From Alentia gelatinosa (Eukaryota > Annelida > Polychaeta > Phyllodocida > Polynoidae), in NCBI GenBank assembly GCA_950022655.1, contig OX465584.1:53338789-53402788 (forward strand): DNA of 64,000 bases. The letters run 5' to 3'. Below the pieces are notes generated by a model. It was not told where the DNA came from, did no database searches, and saw only the letters and a program-made list of their open reading frames with translations. Numbering within the stretch: the first letter of the stretch is position 1; each line of letters begins with the position of its first letter. This document shows, in pieces, positions 32,460 through 43,394 of the stretch. The position numbers and the translations under genes are program-made.

Positions 32460-33186
32460 AGAAACAAAGTACCTGAGCTTGACAGCACCATTAGTTGCCA
32501 TTAATCTGAGGGAGTCTGAAACAAAATCTACATGCTCAGCATTTTTTTTATTGGCTGGAAAACGTACTTTATGGCTTTTGATTACAGAGGCACGATGGTG
32601 GAATAATAACCGTAATTCATGGCTACTCCTATAGACTAAAAGCCACAAGGAAGGCCAAGCTCTGTGTATCAAGTTTAAGCTGGGGACACACCAAGTAAGA
32701 AACACAGTGATTTCTGAAATCGCCAGCACAATTTGTAGAGTCTCAGTAGTAAAAATCAGGTGGAATATGAAATAATAGCTCACATACATGCCATTTCGTG
32801 TTTGTATTTCTGGTGTTTCCACCTACCGATTATGACCACCAATTATAGCTTTTAGCAACACCGACCGCTGATGTTAAATTTTAGTGCAATAATCGTCAGG
32901 TAGAAACAGAAATGGTCAACGAATATATTCTCTTTACGCAATATGGCACCACTGACCATCCTTTGACTCCTTCGACAAAATAAAACTGGGTTTAATTAAT
33001 TTGTGGTGATCTACAGTCTACAACCAAAAGGCATATAACTCGAAATGGCAAATGGAAACACATGCAGGCAGCGCAGGTCACCAATTATGTGCCACCGACT
33101 TTTCACAAGGAGATACACCGACTGACTTGTGTACAGCGTGAACATTGTTGGTGGGGTTTTGGTCGGCAGGTGGAAATGAAACATGT
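32460..33186. mobile_element. MITE family B and C cluster
   Basis: A family C passage at 32688-32815 (TGGGGACACACCAAGTAAGA, TTCTGAAATCGCCAGCACAA, ATAATAGCTCACATACATGC) lies between family B pieces (TTCCACCTACCGATTATGAC near 32818, GTCAGGTAGAAACAG near 32897, TCGGCAGGTGGAAATGAAAC near 33162). This appears to be family C inserted into, or linked with, family B. The 123-residue minus-strand frame here is not a gene. Confidence 0.6.
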
Positions 33187-33730
33187 TAAGCCCGGTTCCC
33201 ACTTAGCGATTTTAGGGTATTCAGAGGGCACCCATCACCAACTATCAGCCCATGTTTCTAGGAATTTGCGGAGTCGCCAAATGTGAACGTAAAATGGCAA
33301 ATCGTCGGCGACTATTGCCCTACACCCTGTTATTTGGGCTTGAGTCGGCTACTGGATTCCCTCCAAAAGTCTTTTGCGATTCAATTTCAAACATGTTTGA
33401 AATATATCAGGTCATAGTCTCCGACCCCTTAGACTGAGTCGCCGATTATACCCACCAACCGCTGTGCGACTGCCGTTTCCCAGCGATTTTGCCTGACAGT
33501 AGTCTTAAGCGCCAGATCCACTAAAGGCAACCAAGCGAATGCGTCTGCAATCCATGCGACTGTGCGAATCCCATGCGATAATATTCAATATATACTGAAT
33601 ATTGTCGCAGGGCATTCGCATGTCCATGCGAACGTCTGTGAACGTCTGCGTACCCAAATTCGCATGGAAAATCGCCTTAGTGGATCTGGCGCTTCAGGGT
33701 CAAGGATCGCCAAGTGGGAATGAGCCTTTA
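33187..33730. mobile_element. TIR element with GGTTCCCACTTAGCGAT ends (outer of a nested pair)
   Basis: Left TTAAGCCCGGTTCCCACTTA followed by GCGATTTTAG, right CAAGGATCGC followed by CAAGTGGGAATGAGCCTTTA. These are inverted repeats of about 28 bp with several mismatches. Interior words CGATTATACCCACC and CGTTTCCCAGCGATTTTGCC suggest internal duplicates of the terminus. Confidence 0.7.
33507..33694. mobile_element. MITE with AAGCGCCAGATCCACTAA ends (inner of a nested pair)
   Basis: Left AAGCGCCAGATCCACTAA and right TTAGTGGATCTGGCGCTT are perfect 18-bp inverted repeats. The interior repeats GCGAATGCG and CATGCGA words (CCATGCGACTGTGCGAATCC, GGCATTCGCATGTCCATGCG). Its 188 bp lie wholly inside the preceding element. 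Confidence 0.9.
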
Positions 33731-33902
33731 GAGACAATGAAGGCTGCAGCTGGCACGCCCCTCATTAGACGTTCACTGGTAGACCGCGGAATTGTCGTCT
33801 GCTTGCAGCGTGGGTTGTCACTGAAACATTTTAATAAACATGTCTACCGTGCTCAGTTATAAGTCTTATGCGGCTTATTAAATCAATAGAGTATAGACAA
33901 TA

Positions 33903-33972
33903 CTGACTGGTTTCTGATACAAATGGCCATATGCTCAGAGGAGCATATGACGGGTTTTATCTGAAAACAGTG
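33903..33972. mobile_element. Small hairpin with GACTGGTTTCTGATACAAA shoulder
   Basis: Outer arms ACTGGTTTCTGATACAAA and TTTTATCTGAAAACAGT are inverted, and the inner palindrome CATATGCTCAGAGGAGCATATG forms the apex. The shoulders match those of the 14.6, 19.8 and 24.6-kb hairpins, but the apex is much shorter, probably an internally deleted copy. Confidence 0.65.
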
Positions 33973-34414
33973 TATATTGTATCTTTATTAACTACCTGTT
34001 ACGAAGTCTCCATAGAAACGCATTTGGTGTGTGTCATTTAGAAGTAGGAGATTGTGGAGGCTCGCCATCTCCTGATTGTAAAATCAGGGGTTTACGGGGA
34101 AAAGGTCCCCAAAGTAACTGACTGTAAATTAAAATATTAGCTTCATAACGAACTGATAAATCGCTGTAATACTACTCGAAATTTGCAAAATATTGAAATG
34201 ATACTGTAACTGGTAATAAATAAGATAAAGTGTATATACAATGTAACCACAGAAATAAAAATGGCGGAACTATTAGACCATCAGAATTACCGTCATGTTC
34301 GCCAGAGCTTCCACCTTCACATCAATAATTGGAGGCTCATCAATCGAGTCTCAGGTCTTTGGAAATGTTAGAGGAGGGTAATTCTTAGCGACGAACGATG
34401 GTTGATAACTACAA

Positions 34415-34522
34415 TATAAATTGGCTTTCGAAAAAGCGGTCGTAATCTCCTTGGGCTAAAGAATCTACGTGTGGTGCCCGGAGATTACGGCCGCTTCAAT
34501 CTGTAACCAGTGTACATATTTA
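34415..34522. mobile_element. Hairpin with CGTAATCTCC stem
   Basis: AAGCGGTCGTAATCTCCTTG pairs with CCGGAGATTACGGCCGCTT. Shoulders TTGGCTTTCGAAAAAGCGG and CGCTTCAATCTGTAACCAG recall the GGTTTCAGATACAAGCGGC group. Confidence 0.65.
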
Positions 34523-35395
34523 CTTGTACATAAACACCTGTAATATATTGGTTGAGAAAGATTGTGATATACCTCCCAGTGGGGACAACTTTTTGTATAA
34601 GATCATTATCCTACGTTTATATCATGAAGACTCACATCTAAGGACAGTCAAAGGTGATAACATCACCAAAAGACAAATTTCTGTAAATATAAGTGGATTG
34701 AAACTCCACCTAGTATCATTTGGATACGCAAGCCAAAAATGAACTGACAGTGAAAACACTTCATCAAGCTTAGACTTGGCATAGGACTTAAGCTGTTGTT
34801 CTTCCCTCGTTAATAGAGGGAACCATATCTTGTAAGCATCGTATATCATATTTCTCCACCAAAATGTACATAATTGCTGTGGGGGCAAGTCAAACCGGCT
34901 ACTTGCCGATACCCCCGCAGGATAAATAAAGAGCATAAAAAACAAAACAAAAATATTATCTACCTTTTCTGGATAGGTGGCATGCCTATATCAGCCTCGT
35001 AGGACCTGAATTGAGATCATTCGTTCAGCAGTAAACAAATCCCAGAATCTAAATAGACCTACTCTCACAGTGCAATGCCCACATGGGCGATGGTATTGTT
35101 GTCAAGATAAAATACCCGCAGCCTCACCAATAATCACAAACAGGATGTTTGGGTTCCGAGTCCATCAGTCATTCTGGGGTTTTTAACTGGGCACCCATTG
35201 CAGCCGATTTACCACGGTTTAGACGTCCCAATACGCCACGGTTTTGCCATTTCTAATCGCAGTGTATCGGGAGGTCCCACAAAATTCTAATCGGCTCTCC
35301 CGTTCAAATGCTTGTAACTAGCATCTAGATAGTGAATAAATTATTTTGCATCTAATCCCTTGTGTCTGTTACTTCTTGTGAGTAGGAATACCGGA
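34523..35395. other. Unassigned sequence
   Basis: A weak family-A-like piece at 35180-35320 includes TGCAGCCGATTTACCACGG and TTCTAATCGGCTCTCCCG. A 107-residue minus-strand frame at 34622-34945 has no recognised domain. Confidence 0.35.
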
Positions 35396-35399
35396 CCAC

Positions 35400-35655
35400 C
35401 TGGCTCTTCTAATGAGGCGTTTCCACCTGCTGACTGAAATACCACCAATAATTTTCATGCTGTACAAAAGTCGGTCAGTGGTTCTCCTTGTGAAAGGTAC
35501 ATAATCGGTGACCTGCACTGAAATATGCGGTAGACGCTCGCCGACTTTTGTTATGCCGGGGACACACCGAGCGAGAAAGGCAGCAATTTCTGGAATCACC
35601 AACACAAAATGGCATGTATGTGAGCTGTTATTTCATATTTCCCTTGATTATTGCT
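35400..35655. mobile_element. MITE family B and C pieces
   Basis: GCGTTTCCACCTGCTGACTG and AAAGTCGGTCAGTGGTTCTC are family B. ATGCCGGGGACACACCGAGC, TTTCTGGAATCACCAACACA and GTATGTGAGCTGTTATTTCA are family C, in the order seen at 32.7 kb. Confidence 0.65.
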
Positions 35656-36193
35656 TCTGGGCCCCGTTGCTCCTGTTTTTGTGGTATCGCTAGCTATAAT
35701 CAGATCGCAATTTTATTTTTACGATTACTTTAGCGATCCGACTAATAAAGTGTTGCTCCAGTAATATCGGATCGTATCGCTATATATCCGCGGTATCGCT
35801 AATTTTTACGATGCGATTACGATACAACAATTCAGGGGAAGATTAATTAGTTCTTTAATTAAATACAGATGGCACAATAGTTAAAACTGATCTGACACCT
35901 GGTGGTGTGGATCGCTATTTCCTATAGGTAAAAGAACAAGGGGCAGGGGTTGGTGGTGCCACCATGGATCGTTATTTGAAATATCAGACAAGGCTGTATT
36001 TAACCTACAGTGATACGATCCGCAGTGCTGTGAAGGTCCGCGTGAAAAGTATCGCTAAAAGCCGTATTTTACGCGGCGATGCGCCAATGCGATTGCGACA
36101 CGATCCGAAAATTTCTGGAGCAACGTTTTGGCCCTCGGATCGCTATTCTGCGATCCGCAACTCTGTCGTAATCCTGGAGCAACGGGGCCCAGA
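35656..36193. mobile_element. TIR element with TCTGGGCCCCGTTGCTCC ends
   Basis: Left TCTGGGCCCCGTTGCTCCTG and right CAGGAGC-like CTGGAGCAACGGGGCCCAGA are inverted repeats of 18-20 bp. The interior is rich in CGATCCG / CGGATCG and ATCGCTA words, giving secondary inverted structure (AGCGATCCGACTAATAAAGT on the left, TCGGATCGCTATTCTGCGAT on the right). No transposase frame was seen in its 538 bp. Confidence 0.85.
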
Positions 36194-36545
36194 TACGCTA
36201 TATTATCGGTAAGAGATATTATTATGAAAAAATATCTCAGATATATAGTATTCTGTATTGGCGATTCCAATGATTGCCACCTTGACTCTCTTGGTGTGTC
36301 TCCGGCTTTAATGAGATGCAGAGCATCACTGATCAATTCAATCCGCTTTGATCTCGTTAGAGGGCGCAGAAGTCAGTCGGTGGTGCCATATTGCATGAGG
36401 CAGGGGAGAAACGTCATTGACCATTTCTGTTTCCACCTAACTATTATTGCACTAAATTTGTCGCATAATCGGTCGGCGGTGCAAAATGCCGTGATTGGTG
36501 GCCGTTATCGGCAAGTGGAAACGCCGGATAACTCGAACCAAGCAG
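36194..36545. mobile_element. MITE family C (inverted) and family B pieces
   Basis: 36235-36310 is the reverse of family C (ATTGGCGATTCCAATGATTG, CTTGGTGTGTCTCCGGCTTT). 36370-36530 is family B (AGTCAGTCGGTGGTGCCATA, CATTTCTGTTTCCACCTAAC, GGCAAGTGGAAACGCC). Confidence 0.65.
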
Positions 36546-36954
36546 CGGGTCTAACATATCCACAGGTTAGTTCTTAACATTATCTCGCGATTATTTCGAC
36601 CTGACCACTACAGTATTATAAAATACAAGTTACAGTGTGGTTGCCTCTACTTCAACAATATCTTTCCGATTCATGATCATAACTACTTTTGTTGATTACC
36701 TGTATTGAGTATTTCATTGAATGGAAACAAATATATCGATATAAATGCTTCGTATATCTTCTATTCAGTTATAAGCACAAACAGGCCATCAATCTGAGCA
36801 ATGTCCCTTACTTTATATATGTACTATACCATACCAACTTGACTGCCTGATGTCTAAAATGTGTAATTACTGTGTCTACCAGTGTAAACAATCAAAGTTA
36901 ACCAAATGAACAGCACAGTCATGTAAACCTAATCCTTGGGCACTAATGGGGTAT
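36546..36954. other. Unassigned AT-rich sequence
   Basis: Nothing recognised. Confidence 0.3.
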
Positions 36955-37320
36955 ATTCTCTTAACCTACTCCTAATATAAAATCCCATAGGCTTAACATT
37001 AAGTTTCCGTATGCCATGCTGAGTGGCATACGGAGTTTTATATGCCACTAGTGGAATACAGAATTGATATCACGTAATATTCCAAGGAGTTCAGGTAGGA
37101 TAAAATCAAAACCTGATTCGTTTTAATCTTTTCCAGCGGCTCCAGAGTTATATCGTAAAACTGGATGAGTTTTAATCTTGGCCACCGCATGCCACTCCTG
37201 GAGTTTTGGCTTCGGACTTCGCCTCATGAAGTCACTATGCCAAACTCCAGTCGTGGCATACAGTGGCCAAGCTTAAAACTCATCCAGTTTTACGATATAA
37301 CTCTGGAGCCGCTGGAAAAG
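36955..37320. mobile_element. Hairpin element family H, copy 2, with 192-bp palindrome
   Basis: 36955-37128 has TAATATAAAATCCCATAGGC, TAACATTAAG, GGCATACGGAGTTTTATATG and GCCACTAGTGG, matching in reverse the right segment of the 23.6-kb copy. 37129-37320 is a near-perfect palindrome: CTTTTCCAGCGGCTCCAGAG pairs with CTCTGGAGCCGCTGGAAAAG, continuing through ATCGTAAAACTGGATGAG and GGCCACCGCATGCCAC. Its apex lies near 37220. The inner 120 bp are the inverted form of 23588-23712; the outer arms are additional. Confidence 0.9.
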
Positions 37321-37825
37321 AAGGACTAGTTATTCTTCCTAAGGGCTACCTCCAGGAGAAATAAAAACCTCAAAAAATAAAAACCTAAAAGAGAAAAGAA
37401 TAACCAGTACACTTTGTAAAATCAAATCATGATGCAGCAGTAGGAGTTCGATATAGAGGCCCCTCGGAGCTACATTTACAAATGAACCTGCTGGAGCGGT
37501 GTGTGGTATAGGAGCCGTCAGCTAGCAGACACACGGCATAGTTCACCTCAGTCGAGAGCCGCGTAGCCTCTCCGTTGTTTCCCGTTATATCAGCACAAGC
37601 CGAGGCACACCTGCTCTCCCGCCCCCCATACACCACGACATCTTGGGTTCGTAAACCTCAGGTGAGTGTGGGCGGGCAGGGAGCACACTGGCTCCCTGTG
37701 CCTACGATTAACACAGGTACAGTGCTCTAGGGCGGTCAAGGTCGCCACGACTGTGAAGATTGCAGATCACTCGAAGCACATCAGGGAATAACTGCAACAT
37801 CAGGGTACAACACAGCGACAACTGC
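37321..37825. other. Unassigned sequence
   Basis: GC-richer at 37430-37740, with no recognised exon. A short inverted word GGGAGCACACTGGCTCCC lies near 37679. Confidence 0.35.
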
Positions 37826-38090
37826 ACTACACTGGTCGCCAGAGCTACATCTTGTCAGCTCGGGTTGAATTAAATCTGCTGCCACCTTGACCCACAAGTG
37901 TAAGTGCACGTGTCGCTCACCCTGCAGATCCTTCGTACCACCTGGACCTATGCTGGAGAGTGTGTCTTTTCTACTCTTGAAGCCATTTTCCATTTTCTTA
38001 TTACCCTTGTGAGTATTTTCAATAGTTGCCATAAAGGTAGACTTTATTATCAATTTCATAAGCTATGGATATTTCTTCGAAAAAAATAGG
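37826..38090 (+). repeat. Dispersed repeat (pair at 16768-17020)
   Basis: ACACTGGTCGCCAGAGCTAC, GCTGGAGAGTGTGTCTTTTC and TTTATTATCAATTTCATAAG parallel the 16.8-kb copy; the last has its partner at 17274 (TTCATTATCAATTTGTCAAG). Confidence 0.7.
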
Positions 38091-38129
38091 CCATAAATTT
38101 TATCCATAAATCCTAGATTAGGAAGAGGT

Positions 38130-38420
38130 TATATACATAGACTTTCAGTGTGCTATAAGACTATCCCTTCATTATCTGTATGCCAACTTTGTGACATTGG
38201 GAAAGGTGCAAAGAACCCCAGGTGTCCTACAGGTGAGCCCAGCAGACCATGACCAGTAAGAGAGACCGAAATACCTCATTGACACACTGGAGTTTTCTTT
38301 CAGTATTCTCATGATATTCTCCAGTGGCAGGCTGTTGTGATTGAGCCTACCGGGAGATGGGTGTGGATTGTTTACATCCTACCAGGGCACGCATGAGACA
38401 AATGCTGGCAAAGAAACTGA
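38130..38420 (+). repeat. Dispersed repeat (pair at 62550-62740)
   Basis: ACTTTCAGTGTGCTATAAGA, CAGCAGACCATGACCAGTAA and GACCGAAATACCTCATTGAC match ACTTTCAGTATGCTTCCAGA, CAGCTGACCATGACCGATCA and GGCCAAAATACCTGATTGAC at 62.6 kb in the same order. Confidence 0.7.
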
Positions 38421-39735
38421 CAAAAGCTGAGAACCATCTGAGATGGCAGACATTAACAGTCCCTGTTTGAAAAAGCGTTGGTGGCGTTGGGACGTACTAA
38501 AGTCTACTTTTCTATGTTCTCATTTTGCATTGTACACAACTTGAATAGAAATACCATAAATACCATGTAGTGAATGTTCTTTATATATGAAAGGGGGGAT
38601 ATATACCTTTCATAGCTCGAATCCGTAAAACTTCCACCCCCCCATACGAAAAAAGAAGACGTTGAACAAAGTTTACAAGAAGACTGTTTGTCAGTGACTG
38701 CCTGTCAGAAGACTGCCTGTCAGAAGACTGCCCATCGGAAGACTACCTTTGTTTTGCTGCCTATCAGTGGTCGGTCTGCCAGTATAGTCTGCAAGTAAGT
38801 GACTTGTCTGCTAGAATACTTTCTGTCACTTGCCTGCCTGTCAGCTGCTTGTCTTTCAGTGGCTTGCATTGGCCTGCCTATCAGAAATACTGACTGGTGT
38901 GAGAATGACAGGTATCTGAATCCATCACGACCAGGGGCCTGTTTAATTTTACACCCCGACGATACTTGGAGGTCCGAGAAGAAGTCCTAGGAGGGTTTGG
39001 GTTTAATAATTCTATTTATCGTGGGGAAAGACAGTTGTGGCCGATGATCCACGAGGTATCAAGTCTCTCCAAGACTGTCTTGAAGGTGTATTTTGTCCTG
39101 GGTCACGATCGAGGTCACTCAAATAAGACTTTGACTCAGGATTTCCCTCCCCATGGACGACCGGGATAATTAAACGCGTTTAACGAGCTATCGCTGAAAT
39201 GTCGTCACTCAAGAGACCTCAAAATTAAACGACCCCCAGTAGCTCTCCATGAGCATAAGGCTTGTTTCAGATAGCAGATATTTGGCTCCTGGTAAATTTG
39301 TCTACAACCCCGACTGATTTCAAACTTTTTACTGGCGACCACTTTGGCACCACTTCCTGACAAATTGTTCACCAACGAATTCAAAAACTTTTGATTTTGT
39401 TATCTATCAGGTCAAGGGTTCAGAAGAAGTGATGAAGAAAATCAGTTGATAAGTGGAAAGAGACCACTGAAAGATAAAATCTTGTGTACAGATTTTCAGC
39501 ACCCACACCACCCTGCCAATAATTTTGTGGGGAAGTGGAAAAGCACATAAATGAAGGTGACTTTTATGCCACTACCTGCTGTGCATGGGACCAATGTAGC
39601 ACATGAGAAACAAATGGCTAGGTCTTTTATTGTGTTTGTTTTGTTGTGGTTGTTTTTTGCTGTTTTCTGGGGTTCTTTTGGTCTTTTTTTATCGATTTTT
39701 TGTTGTATGTGTCCTCTCCACATGACTTTGTCTTT
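38421..39735. other. Unassigned sequence with short CTGCCTGTCAG repeat
   Basis: At 38695-38740 the unit AGACTGCCTGTCAGA repeats about three times and decays through 38900 (CTTGCCTGCCTGTCAGCTGC). Nothing coding was recognised to 39735. Confidence 0.45.
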
Positions 39736-39795
39736 TAGAGAGGTGGCGGTGGTGGTGGTGGTGGTGGTGGTGGTGGGGAGGGGGGGGGGGTCAAG
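39736..39795 (+). repeat. GGT microsatellite and G run
   Basis: GGTGGCGGTGGTGGTGGTGG continues into a run of ten guanines at 39781-39790. Confidence 0.9.
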
Positions 39796-40144
39796 GGTTG
39801 TATGACCAAACGTGACAAGGGTGGAGGGGTGGCGGTCAAAAATGGTGAAATAAAGCTTTGCGTAATTTGTTGACAGCCCCTTAGTAACTAGAAGTTTCAT
39901 GTGGATAGGTATATAATAACCCCTATTACTGGACCGTGTTAAAGTGACGCCACCCAACTGGGTAATACTTGACGTGCACATGATCGTGCCTCCTTTCTGA
40001 TCATTGATCGTGGGTTTGAAGTCTGCCTTCACCTTGACAGAGGGCTGAGCCGTCCTTGAATGACAGAACACGCCTCGAGCAGTCGCCAGTCAAGTCCTCA
40101 TTTAACGCCACACGTCGATAATCCTCGATGGCACTTAGCAAGGA

Positions 40145-40276
40145 GCTGCTGGAGATGGGTGGGCGGTGGGTGGTGGGTGGCTGGCCGGCTGAAGATTGAG
40201 GGATGGGGATGGGGAAGGTAAGAGAGTTGGGTGGGCGGGTAGTGGGAGGTTGCTGGGCGATGGAAGGTGGGAGGTT

Positions 40277-40338
<62 letters not shown>

Positions 40339-41300
40339 AGGTGGGCGGTGGGCGGTGGGCGGTAGACGGTGGGAGGTTGGTGGGCGGTGGGTGGTGGGTG
40401 AGCAGTGGGCGGTTGGTGAGTGGTGGGTGGCGGTGGGTGTATTGTGGAGGCAGGGACGGGGTGGGGAAGGTAAAATAGTTGGGTGGGCGGGTGGTGGGAG
40501 GTTGGTGGACGGTGGGAGGTTGGTGGGCGGAGGGTAGGCAGTGGGCGGTTGGTGAGCAGTGTGCGGGCGCTGGGAGGTTGGTGGGCGGTGGGTGGGCCGT
40601 GGGCGGATGGTGAGAGTTGGGCGGCTGGTGGGAGGTTGGAGGTTGGTGGGCGGTGGGCGGTGGGTGGGCAGTGGGCGGTTGGTGAGCGGTGGGTGGGCGG
40701 TGGGTGTACTGAGGAGACAGGGACGGGGGTGGGGATGGTAAAAGAGTTGGGTGGGTGGGTGGTGGGAGGTTGGTGGGCGGTGGGCGGTGGGAGGTTGGTG
40801 GGCGGTGGGTGGTGGGTGGGCAGTGGGCGGTTGGTGAGCGGTGGGTGGGCGATGGGTGTACTGTGGAGGCAGGGACGGGGGTGGGGATGGTAAAAGAGCT
40901 TGGTGGGTTGGTGGTGGGAGGTTGGTGGGCGGTGGGTGGTGGGAGGTTGGTGGGCGGTGGGTGGTGGGCGGTGGGCGATGGACGGTGGGAGGTTGGTGAG
41001 CGGTGGGTGGTGGGTGAGCAGTGGGCGGTTGGTGAGCGGTGGGTGGGCGATGGGTATGCTGATGAGGCAGGGACGGGGGTGGGGATGGTAAAAGAGCTGG
41101 GTCGGTGGACGGTGGGAGGTTGGTGGGCGGTGGGCGGTGGGTGGGCAGTGGGCGGTTGGTGAGCGGTGGGTGGGCGGTGATTGTACTGTGGAGGCAGGGA
41201 CGGGGGTGGGGATGGCAAAAGAGCTGGGTGGGCGGGCGGGGGGAAGGAGGGTGGGTGGGCGGCGGGTTGAGGAGGCAGGGACGAGGGGGGGGGGGTGGTA
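40145..41300 (+). repeat. 7-bp G-rich minisatellite with higher-order repeat
   Basis: Basic unit near GGTGGGC/GGTGGGA. Superimposed is a recurring anchor, GGAGGCAGGGACGGGGGTGG followed by GGATGGTAAAAGAGYTGG, at about 40446, 40713, 40867, 41067, 41191 and 41270, with a degenerate copy at 40195. Distances between anchors range from about 80 to 270 bp, so segments of the 7-bp array expanded or contracted between them. All long frames on both strands are repeat artefacts. Confidence 0.97.
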
Positions 41301-41802
41301 AAAGAGTACCCGTTTGTCTTAATCCCGGCAGCTCCTCAGTCCGTATCCCGCGGGGGGCTTCCTACCGGGCCCGGGCTAATTATACCCGGCCGGTACCGGG
41401 GAGGAGGCCGGGGAGAGGCCGGGGGACGGCCCGACACCAACTCCTCATTACAAGGTGTAGCAGGATCGTCATCGAGCACCTCATAGTGAACAACACGCCC
41501 CTGCCACGCTCCTTTCCTATCTGTGAGCTGGTTACCAGCGAGCCTGGCGGTGATCTTCGACACTGTTTCTGTTTTACTGATCGCCAGGAACTAGCCGAGA
41601 GACGCTCATCCGGCACGCATGCGCAGAAGAAGAGTAATGATAAAGCTTGTTGGCGCATGCGATGTCTCCCGGACGTTGCCTCGTAACGTGACCTCCTTTT
41701 CTGTTCTTTCTGTCTCTCTTTTTTTTTTTACTTATTGCGTTATTACCTACCTTATATAAAAAGCTATATTTGAAACATGATCTGTTTGTTGTTTCAGCAC
41801 CA
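41301..41802. promoter_or_regulatory. Unique GC-rich block with two NRF1-like sites
   Basis: 41310-41700 is CpG-rich and non-repetitive. It contains CCCGGCCGGTACCGGGG near 41386 and two NRF1-like words, CACGCATGCGCAGAAG near 41617 and TTGGCGCATGCGATG near 41650. This looks like a CpG-island-type promoter, possibly bidirectional, but no first exon can be placed. Confidence 0.35.
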
Positions 41803-42105
41803 AGTAAGGCCTATTTTTATTGGTCGACGAAAACGGTGTAGATTTGTTTGTGTTCTCCATTGGCCATCACCGATATACAGTCAGGAAACACCGAGGGACA
41901 TTTAGCACTGCTGACGCAAAATGTCAATAGGCTATTAGGTGAACACAGACAATCTACACCATTTACTAAAGCTGGGCCTTCCTATTCTTCCAACACACTA
42001 CAATAACTGTATTAACATGGTTCAAACACAAGGCCCGTTTCTATTGGCCGATTTTCTGTCACCGATCTACAGTCAGGAACCACCGATCAGATAAACCGAT
42101 GCTGA
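41803..42105. mobile_element. MITE family A copies, two
   Basis: First copy 41803-41975: left AAGGCCTATTTTTATTGGTC and right TTTACTAAAGCTGGGCCTT, with a shorter copy (TGTGTTCTCCATTGGCCATC to GTGAACACAGACAA) apparently nested inside. Second copy starts at 42030 (AGGCCCGTTTCTATTGGCCG, CGATCTACAGTCAGGAACCA) and is truncated near 42100. Confidence 0.7.
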
Positions 42106-42254
42106 AGGCAAAGGTTCATATAATCGTCAATCTCACCAGGTATCTATTCAGTACAGTCACAGTATACCTGTTTCCGTTTTATCATATACCTTTAAATAGC
42201 CATTTTCTACCTTCGCTTTATGGCGACTTGTTGGGTTTCGCTGCTGTACATGTT

Positions 42255-42530
42255 TACCCAGTAGGCTACGTACGTGTTGTATGGCTATAAATATGACATG
42301 AGTAGGAGCGAGCGGTATACAGCTGCAGGTCTATGATCATAGAGAAACCCAACTTCTCTCACTGGTTTAATGTTTATTACCTTATTGTTGCTGGGTATTT
42401 TCTATGGCCTCAAGACGCACATACCTGCAAAGACAAAGAATCGTACATTAGTCAATGATTCCTCTTAGAATATACATTCAAGTGGTTAATATGCCATTCT
42501 TCAATTCTTACATGAATTATCATACAATAC
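42255..42530 (+). repeat. Dispersed repeat, copy 2 (pair at 3008-3265)
   Basis: Matches the 3-kb copy throughout; see that entry. Preceded here by a family A fragment, whereas a family A copy follows the 3-kb partner. Confidence 0.8.
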
Positions 42531-43394
42531 AACTTATGGGCTGTTGATCGATTCCAATCCACTCTCATGGTGCACCTCTCTCATAAGATCTCACACTCTC
42601 GAAGTGGTAATCTATACAAGGTTCTCACTACGCTCTATGGAAGAAGAATTCTTAACGAACTAGGCTTAGAGCCTTGAGAATCCACTGGCACACAGTATTC
42701 CCGCTAGGTAGCATCATTGGGATTATAGGAATCTTTGGGTTGCATTAATGTACGTCTTCAGCACAAGAGGCAGGCCAGTGGATTCTTATGAGAGGGGTGC
42801 ACCCGAAGCTGACCCTATGATATGTCAAGTATCAAAGGAGATCTAAGACTTTATTCATTTAGAGTTAACGTTCAGTATATAAACAAATTTACCTGTCTCA
42901 CGATAGGAAATAAGGAGAGCGGTTTTCTTTTAATTTTTCTCTTAAAAAACAAATTATTTTATGTGTTTTGGTCCAGAGGGCTCATTCTTGCTCTCTGAAA
43001 GGAAATGGGTCTACCACATCACAATAGAAACTACACAACTGTAGCGGTCACCGACTCAGTTACTGACTTAGTTTTCGGGTGATCGAAAGATACTCCCGCG
43101 ATTTGTAAATCCTACCCTATATGCCATTACAAAGGTTTGTTCATATTTCGGGGTGAAGTCGGTAGACTGGGGCCCCTAATCACGCAAGTTAATCTTTATC
43201 AAGATGCTCTTTGTAAATAGAGGAGCCGACGTTACTACTCTATCTTACAGTCAAACATTCTGAAATGTAGTCTTTCCGGTATATTTATTCTAACTCGGTG
43301 TTTTTTTTAAAGTTTTTTTTCTTTTTTTACTCCAGATACGTATTCATGGGTAGACAGCAGTAATAACAAAGCGGGCAGGACATGTCACACTGGG
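42531..43394. other. Unassigned sequence
   Basis: Two inverted words, GAGAGGTGCAC-type at 42571 and GAGAGGGGTGCACC at 42791, with ATCCACTGGC and CCAGTGGATTC between, suggest an old TIR element at about 42555-42810 (GGTGCACCTCTCTCATAAGA on the left, TCTTATGAGAGGGGTGCACC on the right). The rest is unrecognised. Confidence 0.45.

Noticed and set aside
32451..32822. 123-residue minus-strand frame
   Set aside because: It lies across family B and C MITE sequence that recurs elsewhere with the frame broken.
40001..41218. 405-residue minus-strand open frame, proline/threonine-rich
   Set aside because: It is the complement of the GGTGGGC array; the composition follows the repeat.
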